From: Luminiphilus sp.
GTDB lineage: Bacteria; Pseudomonadota; Gammaproteobacteria; Pseudomonadales; Halieaceae
Direction of reading: 5' to 3'
Length of the DNA stretch: 64,000 nucleotides
Assembly: GCA_029242325.1 (NCBI GenBank)
Contig: JAQWUD010000009.1
Span: forward strand, 45,080-109,079
Shown here in pieces: positions 1-8,833 of this stretch. Both the position numbers and the translations under genes were made by a program. Position 1 is the stretch's first letter; each line of letters starts with the position of its first letter. Below the pieces are notes generated by a model, which worked only from the letters and a program-made list of their open reading frames with translations, ran no database searches and was not told where the DNA came from.

Positions 1-110
1 CGAACCCTTACTGCTTCCTCAGGAGGTTGAGGCACACTCGCACACGCCGTCATAAAAATGGCCAAACCGCCCAAAGAGAGGGCTGGCAGGCGTCTAAGAA
101 TCATTCGCAC
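1..110 (-). CDS. Lipoprotein, N-terminal part only (gene cut by window edge)
   Basis: Directly after the gspD stop codon the minus strand opens a frame that reads as a lipoprotein signal peptide: Arg-Arg near the N-terminus, a hydrophobic run (LSLGGLAIFM) and a TAC lipobox ending in Cys, followed by a Pro-rich start of the mature part. A GTG at 110 lies 11 bases after a GGGGAG site; an ATG at 104 is the alternative start. The gene is co-directional with gspD and only about 8 bases from it, so it probably belongs to the secretion operon. The rest lies outside the window, so its identity (pilotin, TPR lipoprotein or other) cannot be decided. Confidence 0.6.
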   Translation of the reverse strand, partial: MRMILRRLPALSLGGLAIFMTACASVPQPPEEAVRV

Positions 111-118
111 CACTTTAC

Positions 119-2257
119 TTACTCCCCGTCTTCATCACCAAACCTGACAGGCAAATCACTGAAGTCCTCAAGCCCTTTCATTCGGTCACGCATCTCCGCG
201 TTCAGGTCACGCAGATCCTGTAAACCCTCAAGAACTCTTGGGGAGATAAAAATTAAGAGTTCCGTTCTTGAGGACACCGTATTGTTAGTACTAAAAAGAG
301 CGCCGAGCCCAGGAATATCCATCAGGAGCGGAATACCACTTTTACCCTGTGCTTCGTTGTCACGGATCAAGCCACCCAGCACCACCGACTCACCGGACCG
401 AATAGCTACTCGAGAGCTGACGTTGCGCTCAAGAAAGCTCCTTTGGCCCGTGGCCGCATCAACCGGTCCAACGTCAGTAATGGACTGATTGATATCCAAT
501 GTCACCAGCCCGCCGTCATTCACAGACGGCGTGACCTCCAGTTTGACACCCGTATCTTTATACTGGATGGATTGCTGTACATTCCCGCCCGTTGTCACAG
601 TCGATGCACTGCGGATAGGTTGCTGATCCCCAACATGAATGGCTGCAGTGTGGTTGTCCAGCACCATCACAGAAGGGGTTGATATGACGTTAATAAGAGA
701 TTTCTCTGCCAGCGCATTCACTACTGCCTTCACCGCATCCGCGCTGTCAGCCACGGTGTAGGAAAAACCAGGGACGCTTGGGCCTAACCCTCCCCCCATA
801 TCAAATAGCCCGGTGCCGGTATCCCCACCCCCCAAGTAGTTATCAAATGCCCACTCCAAGCCATATTCCAAACCGTCTGTCAGCGTCACCTCAATGATGC
901 TGGCCTCGATGAGCACCTGCTTGGCCACCACATCCAGCTTGATCAACGTCCGCTCTATCTTCTGGTATTCGTAAGGCGTCGCGAGCACCAGCAAGGAGTT
1001 ATTGTAGTCATCGGAAACCACGCGAATACCGTCACCCAGGTCGAAACTGGCTCCCGGGCCCCCGCCATCACCCGCGTTACGCTGGGGCATCGCTGAAGAG
1101 AGCCCGCCGGTGGAGGTTTGTGTCATGCCCGGTGCCACGCCCGACCGTCGTGCACCCGACCCGGCGCTGCCGCCAGACCGACTCTCTGCATAGATGGTGC
1201 TGAGGAGCGACGCCAACTGGCCCGCGTCTCCGTTTCTCACAGGATATACGTGCAGGGTGGGTTCGGAACCTTCGTCTTCGATGCTGTCGAGGGTCCTCAC
1301 CCACTCACCTACCGACTGAATATAGTGCGCGCGCGGAGAGACCACCATAATGCTATTCAACCGCTCGATCGGCATGACGCGCACCATTGAGATCAGCCCA
1401 GCGCCCGGCGCGTCGCCTGCAGAATCTGCAAGAATCTGCTCCAGTTCCGTAAACACCTCTTCTGCGGTCGAGTTGGTCAGGGGGAAAATCCCTACCGACA
1501 CACCGGCGAGCTGATCGATATCGAAAGTGGCGATGATATCGAGCCAGCCCTCAAGTTGGGTTTGTGTTCCGGCCAGAATCAATAGGTTTCGGCGGCTATC
1601 GATGCGAACAAACGCATCGCTGGGAGCCACCGGCTTGAGGATCTCAGCCATTTCTGCGGCGCTAACATACTGGAGGGGGATGATGACGTTACTGAACCCC
1701 CCTGTGGGCGCAGACTGAAAGCTCGGCACTGTTGTGCGCGCATTTGCAGAACCCGAAATAAAATATCGGTCATCGGGCCCGCGTATCATCAGCACATTGT
1801 TGTTTCTCAGCAGAGATTCCAGAATCGGAAGAAGCTGATCACGGGCTATCGGAGAGCGCGTTCGTAGCGTGATCTCGCCCTTAACAGGATGTTCGATCAC
1901 ATAGTCGAGCCCCAATGTTTCACCCATAATAGAGTGAACCACCTCGGCCAATGGAGCCTGCTCAAAGTTCACCATGACGGCGTCACCATCGAGTGAGATG
2001 GGCGGTCTCGCTGGAGGATAAAGCACCGGATTGTCTGCACCCAAAAATATCGAGGGAACCGACTCTGGCATTGCTGCATTTCCGGCGGACTCTTCTGAGG
2101 CCGCCTCCTCAACCGCCCTGTCGCTGCTTAACGAATCTGAACCGCTCACCCCAGGATATTCAGCGGTTGCCGCACAACCAGCCAGCGTCAACACCAGCGC
2201 GCCAAGAAAACACCATTGTTTGCAAAACTTGTCCGCATTCACCGATCTATTGTCCAT
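119..2257 (-). CDS. gspD: Type II secretion system secretin GspD
   Basis: Outer-membrane secretin that forms the multimeric exit channel of the type II secretion system. The protein is 712 residues from the ATG at 2257. It begins with a signal peptide ending in LAGC (Cys28), so it is probably lipidated itself. Several N-domains follow, with a Gly/Ser-rich insert in the middle, and then the C-terminal secretin domain with the family hallmark GIPLLMDIPGLGALF. The start overlaps the gspC stop by 11 bases. A longer upstream frame exists, but it only runs antisense-free through gspC and lacks secretin homology. The size and motifs fit the family. Its place after gspC at the end of the operon is reversed from the classical gspC-D-E order. 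Confidence 0.93.
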   Translation of the reverse strand: MDNRSVNADKFCKQWCFLGALVLTLAGCAATAEYPGVSGSDSLSSDRAVEEAASEESAGNAAMPESVPSIFLGADNPVLYPPARPPISLDGDAVMVNFEQAPLAEVVHSIMGETLGLDYVIEHPVKGEITLRTRSPIARDQLLPILESLLRNNNVLMIRGPDDRYFISGSANARTTVPSFQSAPTGGFSNVIIPLQYVSAAEMAEILKPVAPSDAFVRIDSRRNLLILAGTQTQLEGWLDIIATFDIDQLAGVSVGIFPLTNSTAEEVFTELEQILADSAGDAPGAGLISMVRVMPIERLNSIMVVSPRAHYIQSVGEWVRTLDSIEDEGSEPTLHVYPVRNGDAGQLASLLSTIYAESRSGGSAGSGARRSGVAPGMTQTSTGGLSSAMPQRNAGDGGGPGASFDLGDGIRVVSDDYNNSLLVLATPYEYQKIERTLIKLDVVAKQVLIEASIIEVTLTDGLEYGLEWAFDNYLGGGDTGTGLFDMGGGLGPSVPGFSYTVADSADAVKAVVNALAEKSLINVISTPSVMVLDNHTAAIHVGDQQPIRSASTVTTGGNVQQSIQYKDTGVKLEVTPSVNDGGLVTLDINQSITDVGPVDAATGQRSFLERNVSSRVAIRSGESVVLGGLIRDNEAQGKSGIPLLMDIPGLGALFSTNNTVSSRTELLIFISPRVLEGLQDLRDLNAEMRDRMKGLEDFSDLPVRFGDEDGE

Positions 2258-2963
2258 TATCTTTACCATCCTCTTCAGCCGAATCAGAGGCAGATTCAAC
2301 CCCCTCTGGCGTGGGTTGTCCCGACCGCGCTCTGGATTGATACATGGCGTCAAAAGTGGGGACGAAGTCAGGCTTGCCCTCAGGCGCTTGACCGTCGACG
2401 TTCGAATCCCCAACTGGGGCATGAGTCCGATCTCGGACCGAAGCCAGCGCAGGCAAATCGGACAAGAGCGCCATGTCCAATCGAGCAGTTCTGTTGCCAT
2501 CGCTGAACACGGCTGATCTCGGCTCTACCTCAGCCAAGACCCAGCCTTGCAGCGTATCCCCCTCGGAAAGCCGACGCTTACCCGCCCCTTTTTCAGCCAC
2601 AATGACCCCGGAGACGCCAGCGGAGGCAAAAACGCCGAGTAAAGTCACGCCGTCAATACGCGCAGAACTGACGTCCGGCGTCACGACAGCCACGGACTCA
2701 CGGGCTACATCACCCTCGCTTGAGGAGGGTCTGCGATCAGGCAAAAAAAGCGGCCTGGCAACAAACGCCGCGCTAGCAATGGCCGACACTGGCGCCTCTC
2801 TCGTCTGCTCAGGCGCTAAAGCGGCACTGCCGGGCATCACCGGAACCACATTCGGCGTCCACAGGCTCACCCCCAAGACTACCAGGAATCCTGCGCCCAC
2901 CGCCCACCACAGCGGTCGCAGAAGGCGCTCAAAACTCAGCGGCTGTGCATCAGACACGATCAT
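2247..2963 (-). CDS. gspC: Type II secretion system protein GspC (no PDZ domain)
   Basis: Inner-membrane subunit that links the cytoplasmic-membrane platform to the secretin through its periplasmic HR domain. The 238-residue protein has one transmembrane helix at about residues 19-35, a Pro/Ala-rich linker, and an HR domain at about 100-170 (GVTLLGVFAS, then GDTLQGW, then DGNRTARLDM). After that comes a polar tail ending in Asp/Glu-rich sequence. No C-terminal PDZ or coiled-coil domain follows, so it is shorter than the classical 270-300 residue GspC. Its ATG overlaps the gspM stop in an ATGA junction. GspC is one of the less conserved subunits; the HR motif and operon position make the call. 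Confidence 0.82.
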   Translation of the reverse strand: MIVSDAQPLSFERLLRPLWWAVGAGFLVVLGVSLWTPNVVPVMPGSAALAPEQTREAPVSAIASAAFVARPLFLPDRRPSSSEGDVARESVAVVTPDVSSARIDGVTLLGVFASAGVSGVIVAEKGAGKRRLSEGDTLQGWVLAEVEPRSAVFSDGNRTARLDMALLSDLPALASVRDRTHAPVGDSNVDGQAPEGKPDFVPTFDAMYQSRARSGQPTPEGVESASDSAEEDGKDNGQ

Positions 2964-3577
2964 GCCGACACCATCAATGCTGCGACCTGAATACTGAGAT
3001 CGAGATTTTGCTCTTCATGCTGCTCGTTCTGGCCGCGGCGGCGCGAGGTGCGACGATCCCGCACTTTCACTGCGTTCAATTCGGTCACCTTCAGGCGAGG
3101 ACTGTGCTCGTATACATCCCTGAGAAAGAGATTGAGCGCCAGGGGCATCCCTCTCATACGCAACTCCACCGTTAACTGAACGAAGCCCTCTGGCGTTTCC
3201 TCCTGCTGAACAATCGGGATCAGTTGACTGCCACGCACAGTTAACCCGGCGTCTTCCGCAAACCCCCTGAGAAGCTGCTGCAGCTGCGCCCCCGTTTGAC
3301 TCTCATCTGATGCCGCCGCAAAGGCCAATTCGTCAAGCAGCACCTCTGCTGCCGAAGACGCTTCCAACATTGACGGCTGGAAAGCCTGATAGCCCTTCAG
3401 GCGCGCAATGCGCGGCTGATTTTTTGCAATATCTGACCAATTTTTAGACAGGGAAGACCCTACACTGGTTAGCAACAGCAACAACAATAAGGCGACCACC
3501 GTCAAAAACGCCAGCACTGCCCCCCGGGCTTCCCTGGGCAGCGCTAACAGCCACGTTTTTAAGTCGGACGGATTCAT
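2960..3577 (-). CDS. gspM: Type II secretion system protein GspM
   Basis: Bitopic inner-membrane protein that pairs with GspL in the assembly platform. The 205-residue protein has a short cytoplasmic N-terminus, a Leu-rich transmembrane helix at about residues 20-37, and a periplasmic ferredoxin-like region. It overlaps gspL upstream and gspC downstream by 4 bases each, consistent with translational coupling. GspM diverges strongly in sequence, so the assignment rests on topology, length and its place between gspL and gspC. Confidence 0.83.
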   Translation of the reverse strand: MNPSDLKTWLLALPREARGAVLAFLTVVALLLLLLLTSVGSSLSKNWSDIAKNQPRIARLKGYQAFQPSMLEASSAAEVLLDELAFAAASDESQTGAQLQQLLRGFAEDAGLTVRGSQLIPIVQQEETPEGFVQLTVELRMRGMPLALNLFLRDVYEHSPRLKVTELNAVKVRDRRTSRRRGQNEQHEEQNLDLSIQVAALMVSA

Positions 3578-4593
3578 TTGCTATCCGCCAGGCGCATCGT
3601 CAGCGTAAATCGCTCCCTGCCCGTGCGCGAATCTCGGGTAAAGGCGGAGGGCGCACGGAGATCACTGACCAACCCGGAGCTCGCCAACGTTGTTTGGTAC
3701 TCGGCGGCGTTGATCGCCATCCCAGAAATGGTCAGCCGGTCCCCTTCCAATCCGAGCCGCGTCAAGTAGACTGAGTCAGGCGTCACCTCAGCAATAGCGT
3801 TCAGCCACGCGTCATAAATGGTCCTGTCGGCAAAGAACTCACGCGCTACCAGCACCTTGTCCTCGATGGCCACCATCGACGTCCGCACGGATGCGGCGGC
3901 TCGAGCCTCAGTCTCGGTATCCACCAGGACATCCTGAAGCTGGGTGGATCGTGCGGCCAATATTGCTGCAGGAAGCGCCATCAGGATGCAAGCGGCCGCC
4001 ACCAACAGCATCATCTTTCTACCGTGACCGAGCAGGCTTTGGTAGTAGAGATCCTGACGCGTCCCTTCGCCAAATCCGTCCATTTGCACCAGACAGTCAC
4101 CGCTGCTCGTCCAAACTTCAATCCTGTCGTCAGGCGCAATACCAGACACGACGTGCTCATCAACAAATGTCTTCACCCTGTTTCGGGAAGCGATTGCGAG
4201 CGCCACCTGCAGGGAGGCCACGTCACGAGAGATCACCCGCCAACCAGAGCAAGTGTCCTCTGCCGGAAAAGGGGAAAGACTCGATATCTCATAAAACAGC
4301 GCATCGTCAATGTCGATTTCCACACCAACGGGGAGCTCAATCGTTTTGAAGAGCGCTAAGTCCGCGGGAAACAGCAGCGCTCGAGCCTGGGAAGCGTCTT
4401 TTTGATCAGCGCCCGGTATCAATTTTGCATAAGGCGGTGAGGTCGGCACATCGGCATTCATCAGGCGCGCAGCGGGATAAAACTTTCCCCTGAGTCCGGC
4501 TTCATCGCCCCATAGCATCTGGTGCAGGGCGAGTTTGGCGATATCCGCCACCCGAGAGAGGTCAATACCAAACAGTGACCACTGATTATCCAC
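3574..4593 (-). CDS. gspL: Type II secretion system protein GspL
   Basis: Inner-membrane platform protein that connects the GspE ATPase to GspM and the pseudopilus. I place the start at the GTG at 4593. It has a GAGGGG site 7 bases upstream and overlaps the gspK stop by 8 bases; an upstream ATG at 4614 would give 7 more residues and has no comparable site. The 339-residue protein has a cytoplasmic part to about 185, a transmembrane helix at about 193-212, and a PilN-like periplasmic C-terminus with the DRLTISGMA...AEYQ pattern. The cytoplasmic domain is shorter than in Vibrio or Klebsiella GspL (about 400 residues in total). Confidence 0.87.
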   Translation of the reverse strand: MDNQWSLFGIDLSRVADIAKLALHQMLWGDEAGLRGKFYPAARLMNADVPTSPPYAKLIPGADQKDASQARALLFPADLALFKTIELPVGVEIDIDDALFYEISSLSPFPAEDTCSGWRVISRDVASLQVALAIASRNRVKTFVDEHVVSGIAPDDRIEVWTSSGDCLVQMDGFGEGTRQDLYYQSLLGHGRKMMLLVAAACILMALPAAILAARSTQLQDVLVDTETEARAAASVRTSMVAIEDKVLVAREFFADRTIYDAWLNAIAEVTPDSVYLTRLGLEGDRLTISGMAINAAEYQTTLASSGLVSDLRAPSAFTRDSRTGRERFTLTMRLADSK

Positions 4594-5548
4594 GGACGCG
4601 CCCCTCAACATCATTTTTCGTGGCGCTTCGCTCTAGGTGAACGATCGTATTGTCGCCGCCTGAAACCCATATTCTATAGTGAGCCCGACTGCCACTCTTC
4701 AGGTCGACATCAACCAAGATAGCACTGAAGTTGTTAGCCGCCAGCGCCGCCGCTTTCTGGCGGTTCAGCGATTCAAAGGTGACTAGGCCATCTGTTACCG
4801 GCGCGGCACCTCTGGAGCCTCTCCCTTGACCACTCCCAGCGGGGCGTATTCCTCTCGCGCCATCATCCGGGGCAAACTCGTTAAATACGGACCGCAACCG
4901 ACTTGGCGCAGCCGATACATTGAGACCGGTGACCTCGTAAGGCTGAACATAATCCTTGATTCGATCATAGATCGACTTACGCATACCTGAGACAGCCAGC
5001 AACTCCTCACGCGCACGAAATCCCAGAAAATCACTCATCGCGGCGGAGACAGGGTTTCGCTGCATCCGGTAATCATTCACTGCGCTCACCAAAGCACCCG
5101 ACTGCGACGCTTCGGCGCCGCCAATCTCAACAAACAACCTACGGAGTTCGTTGTCTGAACCACCCGCAATGGAGACAAAGCCTGACGCAGGATGGATAGC
5201 CGCTGAAACCACGTGTCCATCGAACTCATAACGTTGACTAAACACCTTTTGACGCCGTTCATCATCTCCGCTCTCATTCGCTCGACTTTTGTTCCGCGGC
5301 CTATTGACACCCGCTACCCCCTCCGCGAGATAGGGTGCCAACGCAGCATCGCGCAGAATCAGTAACGCCGCGCCTCTCGCAACCGCCTCGCTCCTCGCCT
5401 CGCTCAAACGTTGCTCGGCGAGACCGATATCGTCTTGCGCAAAGTGTATGACGGCCGTTACCAGTAAAGACATCCCGGCAATCATCCACATTAATAACGC
5501 AATCGCGAAGCCACGATCTCGACGGCCATGAGCCCTTGAGCGCTTCAC
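4586..5548 (-). CDS. gspK: Type II secretion minor pseudopilin GspK
   Basis: Large minor pseudopilin that sits at the pseudopilus tip with GspI and GspJ. The 320-residue protein has an Arg-rich leader with RDRG-F as the likely prepilin peptidase site at residues 11-14, then a hydrophobic N-terminal helix. The body carries an Asn/Tyr/Arg segment (VNDYRMQRNP) and a DYVQPYEVTGLNVSAAP stretch, as expected for the GspK alpha-domain. Residue 5 after cleavage is not Glu, which is typical for GspK. The ATG overlaps the gspJ stop (ATGA). Confidence 0.9.
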   Translation of the reverse strand: MKRSRAHGRRDRGFAIALLMWMIAGMSLLVTAVIHFAQDDIGLAEQRLSEARSEAVARGAALLILRDAALAPYLAEGVAGVNRPRNKSRANESGDDERRQKVFSQRYEFDGHVVSAAIHPASGFVSIAGGSDNELRRLFVEIGGAEASQSGALVSAVNDYRMQRNPVSAAMSDFLGFRAREELLAVSGMRKSIYDRIKDYVQPYEVTGLNVSAAPSRLRSVFNEFAPDDGARGIRPAGSGQGRGSRGAAPVTDGLVTFESLNRQKAAALAANNFSAILVDVDLKSGSRAHYRIWVSGGDNTIVHLERSATKNDVEGRVRG

Positions 5549-6129
5549 AGAGCAGGCCTGTGCTGGTCAAATCGTACAATGACGGGGGGCCACGAACGGC
5601 CCTCCGCAACAATTTCGAGTGCAATTGCCCGTGGCAAGCGCGATTCCTGACCGGGGTTTTCCGCCTCTATTTGCTCTGTCCAACCCGCTCCGGCTGAGGG
5701 TTGGTAGAAAAACCGAATCTTGTCGAGATTTGTGATGAGTGGAAACGGGGCTGTCATCGTGTTCCAGGCAGGTGGACGGTCTGACTCAGCCACGGGTGCG
5801 AAAGAGAGCAACAACTGCCTGCCTTGTTGAACCAGTCGAAGATGCTGCAACCCCACAATGCCTCCCACGCGATCGATGGGCGCCACCCATTCGAGGCTAG
5901 TGTGTCCACCTTCAAAGAATGCAGGTCCGTTAAGGGCGTTTTTTAGTGTCTCACGCAGAAACCGCTCTGCCTCGCGCATTTGCATGGTCCGCGCCGTTTC
6001 CTGCTCTAGCCGCGTATAAGTGCCCGCAAATGTTCGAAATGCCGTAACGGTGGCCAACATAATCATTGAGAAAATAACCGCCGCCACGGTGACTTCGATC
6101 AACGTCATTCCAGTTTGATGGCGTGTCAT
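5545..6129 (-). CDS. gspJ: Type II secretion minor pseudopilin GspJ
   Basis: Minor pseudopilin of the tip complex. The 194-residue protein has a short basic leader, a prepilin peptidase site G-MTLIEV (cleavage after Gly7, Glu at +5) and the hydrophobic N-terminal helix. The C-terminal part carries conserved GspJ features such as FFYQPSAG and WPPVIVRF. It overlaps gspI and gspK by 4 bases at its two ends. Confidence 0.92.
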   Translation of the reverse strand: MTRHQTGMTLIEVTVAAVIFSMIMLATVTAFRTFAGTYTRLEQETARTMQMREAERFLRETLKNALNGPAFFEGGHTSLEWVAPIDRVGGIVGLQHLRLVQQGRQLLLSFAPVAESDRPPAWNTMTAPFPLITNLDKIRFFYQPSAGAGWTEQIEAENPGQESRLPRAIALEIVAEGRSWPPVIVRFDQHRPAL

Positions 6130-6545
6130 TCTGGTTGTTCCTGCAACGGCACGACCGTGGATAATACAATCTGCCTGTCAGTCGAGCCCCCCGGCCACCT
6201 GACAATCACCTTGAGGTGCTGCAATGGCGGCGCGCGCACCGGGAGTTGCTGAGACGCGTCGAGTGCACTTTGAACGGGCCAGGAATTGGCCTCCCAACTA
6301 AAAATATCAAACGTTCCCGTCAGGGATAATTGCTCCTGAGCAACATGATGCGTCGAGGCAAGCATGGATTCGGCGAGAATGACCGCTCGCGTGTACTCAT
6401 CCGCAATCGCCACGTTGCGGATAGCCGCAGTGGCGCCTTGGTACAGCGCACCGAGCGAGAAAGACAGTATGACCAGCGCCACGAGCATTTCCAGCAGCGA
6501 AAACCCCCTTTTTCGTGCTGAGGCGTGAGATAAACGCCGCGTCAC
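6126..6545 (-). CDS. gspI: Type II secretion minor pseudopilin GspI
   Basis: Minor pseudopilin that starts pseudopilus assembly with GspJ and GspK. The start is taken as the GTG at 6545: it overlaps the gspH stop in a GTGA junction and has CAGGAG 5 bases upstream. A longer frame to 6578 lies inside gspH. The 139-residue protein has the peptidase site G-FSLLEM (Glu at +5), a hydrophobic helix, then AIRNVAIADEYTRAVILAESML, characteristic of GspI. Confidence 0.92.
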   Translation of the reverse strand: MTRRLSHASARKRGFSLLEMLVALVILSFSLGALYQGATAAIRNVAIADEYTRAVILAESMLASTHHVAQEQLSLTGTFDIFSWEANSWPVQSALDASQQLPVRAPPLQHLKVIVRWPGGSTDRQIVLSTVVPLQEQPE

Positions 6546-7009
6546 AATGGCTCCTGCTGGATATCCCCAATCAGCCAATCGACGGTGAGCCTGACACCGC
6601 CCCCCGAGGGGCGCCGAATCAGCACCTCCCCTCCAGACGCGCCGCCTTCAGGGTAATAGCGAATCGCGGCCATACCTTTCCCGGGGCTCACCTCCTCGGC
6701 AAACACGACCTCGATGTCGAGCCCCTCGGCCAACGCCGTGTAATCCTCTGCCACGACACGCGCCGCCTCCCTAGTCACCACAAATCGATTTTGACCTGCG
6801 TCAATCACCACATCGATCGCATCACCGGTTGCCCGAGCAGTCCGTCGCGCCTGCTGGTTTGCTGAAACCAGCTGCCGGACCGTTTCCCGATACTCAAGCG
6901 TCTGCAAAAGGCTACTCATCGAAGGCCCTGATACCAGTAACAACATGCCGATAACTGCCATGACGATCGCCAGTTCCAGCAGCGTAAAGCCTTTAGCAGT
7001 GCGGGTCAC
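6542..7009 (-). CDS. gspH: Type II secretion minor pseudopilin GspH
   Basis: Minor pseudopilin of 155 residues with a very short leader (MTRTAKG) and the type IV pilin N-terminus FTLLELAIVMAVIGML, Glu at +5. The rest is a GspH-like beta domain with the GLDIEVVFAEE and GGEVLIRRPSGG segments. It lies 6 bases downstream of gspG and overlaps gspI by 4 bases. Confidence 0.9.
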   Translation of the reverse strand: MTRTAKGFTLLELAIVMAVIGMLLLVSGPSMSSLLQTLEYRETVRQLVSANQQARRTARATGDAIDVVIDAGQNRFVVTREAARVVAEDYTALAEGLDIEVVFAEEVSPGKGMAAIRYYPEGGASGGEVLIRRPSGGGVRLTVDWLIGDIQQEPL

Positions 7010-7015
7010 GGCGAG

Positions 7016-7483
7016 TTAGCTGCTGACGTCCGCAGCCTCCCCCGTTCCGCCTTCTCGCCCATCAGCGCCGTACGAGACAATGTCGTAACCAGCTCCATTG
7101 GACGCGGGAAACCGGTACTCGTAACCGTTTCCCCACGGATCGAGGGGTACTTCGTCCTTCTTGAGATAGGGCCCATTCCACCCCCGGGCACCACCGGGAG
7201 CCTGTACCAGCGCCTCCAGACCTTCCGAATTATTGGGAAAGCGGCCGACATCGAGTTTATAGAGCTCCAGTGCCTGCTCGAGATCGCGAATTTGTATGAC
7301 TGCAGATTTCGACTTTGCACCACCGAGTTGATTCAGCACCTGTGGCCCTACCAACGCTGCCAGCATCCCCAAGATAGCCAGAACCACCAACAGCTCTACC
7401 AGAGTGAAACCCGCTGTCGCAGGGCGTCTTGATCGCTTCATTGATCGGCAATTGCCTGTATTACTGTTTTGAACCGCTTCCAT
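7016..7483 (-). CDS. gspG: Type II secretion major pseudopilin GspG
   Basis: Major subunit of the pseudopilus. From the ATG at 7483 (GAGGA 9 bases upstream) the 155-residue prepilin has an unusually long leader of about 25 residues before G-FTLVELLVVLAILGML. A second ATG at 7441 would give a normal-length leader but has no visible ribosome site. The body has the family hallmarks: YKLDVGRFPNNSEGLEALV, WNGPYLKKDEVPLDPWGN and the C-terminal YDIVSYGADGREGG calcium-binding loop. It lies 12 bases after gspF. Confidence 0.95.
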   Translation of the reverse strand: MEAVQNSNTGNCRSMKRSRRPATAGFTLVELLVVLAILGMLAALVGPQVLNQLGGAKSKSAVIQIRDLEQALELYKLDVGRFPNNSEGLEALVQAPGGARGWNGPYLKKDEVPLDPWGNGYEYRFPASNGAGYDIVSYGADGREGGTGEAADVSS

Positions 7484-7495
7484 AACTGACTGTCC

Positions 7496-8794
7496 TCACA
7501 CGACGAGTGTATTCACCGATAGAATGCCCATCAGTATGCCCATGATGATAACGGCAATAACGCCCCCCATCCCCAGAATCAGGGCGGGTTCGAGCAGTGT
7601 CAGCATGCGCTTAATTTCAATTTCCACATCACCTTCATGCACTCTGGCTAACTCCAGCAACATGGCATCCAGATTGCCCGATTCCTCACCCACACGGATC
7701 ATCTGAGTCGCAACAGGCGAAAATATTCTCGTATCCAGAGCCAGCGACAATCGCCCCCCTCGCTTGATGGTGGGAGCAAGATCGCTCAGTGAACTGCGCA
7801 CCAGACTGTTACCCACTGTTGCTACCGCGATGTCGACGGCTTTCAGCATGCTGACACCATTATGCAAAAGGGTGCCCAGCGTCCGGGAAAAGCGAGCGAC
7901 CTCGTACTTCACGACGACCCGCCCTACCAAGGGCAGTGTCAATGCCTGGCGGTCCCGCCAGATCATCCCCGCGGACTGAGCCAACCAGCGCCGGAGAAAC
8001 CAGGCCACCAGCAAAGAGAGAGTAAGCAGCGTCCAACCCCAGGCCGATACCATGTCACCTAAAGCGACAATTGCTCTCGTTAGCAGGGGCAATGACTCTC
8101 CCATATCGTCAAACAAAGCCTCAAATTCTGGCACCACAAACCCGAGCATTATAAAAACAGACAACGTGGCGACCACGAGGAGAATCAGGGGATAAGTCAG
8201 CGCCGACACTACAGACGCTCGCAGCGCCTTTTTTCGCTCCATGTATTCGCCCAGATCACTGAGGACACGCGCGAGGTTGCCGCTCGCCTCGCCGGAGCGC
8301 ACCATGTTGACGTAAAACGACCGGAAGGTATCGGGATAGGTTTCCAAACTGGCGCTGAACGACTTACCACTTTTCAGCGAACCCAGAGATCCCTCCATCA
8401 TCTCGCGCCATGGCCCGGGCGTGGTGGCATCAATCTGGACACGCATGGCTTTATCGAGTGGCAAGCCCGCTGTGAGTAGCACCCCCAATTCGGTGCTCAA
8501 TCTCATCACATCGTCTTCCGTAACGCTTTTCTTTCGTCTCGAAGCAGCAGCGCGACGGCCCAGTCTCTCGAGTGCCGCTTCCACTGCGCCGTCATCCAGC
8601 TCCACCCCGGGAGTCGGCTGCGCTGCAGCCGCGCGTGACGCTGGCCCGTCCACTACCGTCGACAGCTTGATGGAGAGCACCCTAAGCTGTTTTGAACGTA
8701 AAGCCTGCAGCGCCCCACGCTCATCAGACGCCGCAATCATGCCGGCACTCACGCCACCCGCATGACTGAGCGCCCTATACTGATACTGAGGCAT
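7496..8794 (-). CDS. gspF: Type II secretion inner-membrane platform protein GspF
   Basis: Polytopic platform protein at the base of the pseudopilus. The protein is about 432 residues from the ATG at 8794, which sits 9 bases after AAGGA; a GTG two codons upstream is too close to that site. It has two repeated GspF domains, each with a cytoplasmic helical bundle, and three transmembrane segments (about 205-230, 255-280 and 405-430). MPQYQYRAL at the N-terminus and VGEESGNLDAML near residue 370 are family motifs. Confidence 0.94.
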   Translation of the reverse strand: MPQYQYRALSHAGGVSAGMIAASDERGALQALRSKQLRVLSIKLSTVVDGPASRAAAAQPTPGVELDDGAVEAALERLGRRAAASRRKKSVTEDDVMRLSTELGVLLTAGLPLDKAMRVQIDATTPGPWREMMEGSLGSLKSGKSFSASLETYPDTFRSFYVNMVRSGEASGNLARVLSDLGEYMERKKALRASVVSALTYPLILLVVATLSVFIMLGFVVPEFEALFDDMGESLPLLTRAIVALGDMVSAWGWTLLTLSLLVAWFLRRWLAQSAGMIWRDRQALTLPLVGRVVVKYEVARFSRTLGTLLHNGVSMLKAVDIAVATVGNSLVRSSLSDLAPTIKRGGRLSLALDTRIFSPVATQMIRVGEESGNLDAMLLELARVHEGDVEIEIKRMLTLLEPALILGMGGVIAVIIMGILMGILSVNTLVV

Positions 8795-8833
8795 CAGCAC
8801 GTTTCCTTGTGCAAAGTGTGCCAGCTCGCCAAT

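Noticed and set aside
27..488. Plus-strand 153-codon frame at the window start
   Set aside because: Antisense to gspD and the lipoprotein signal, Arg/Ser-rich shadow with no homology visible.
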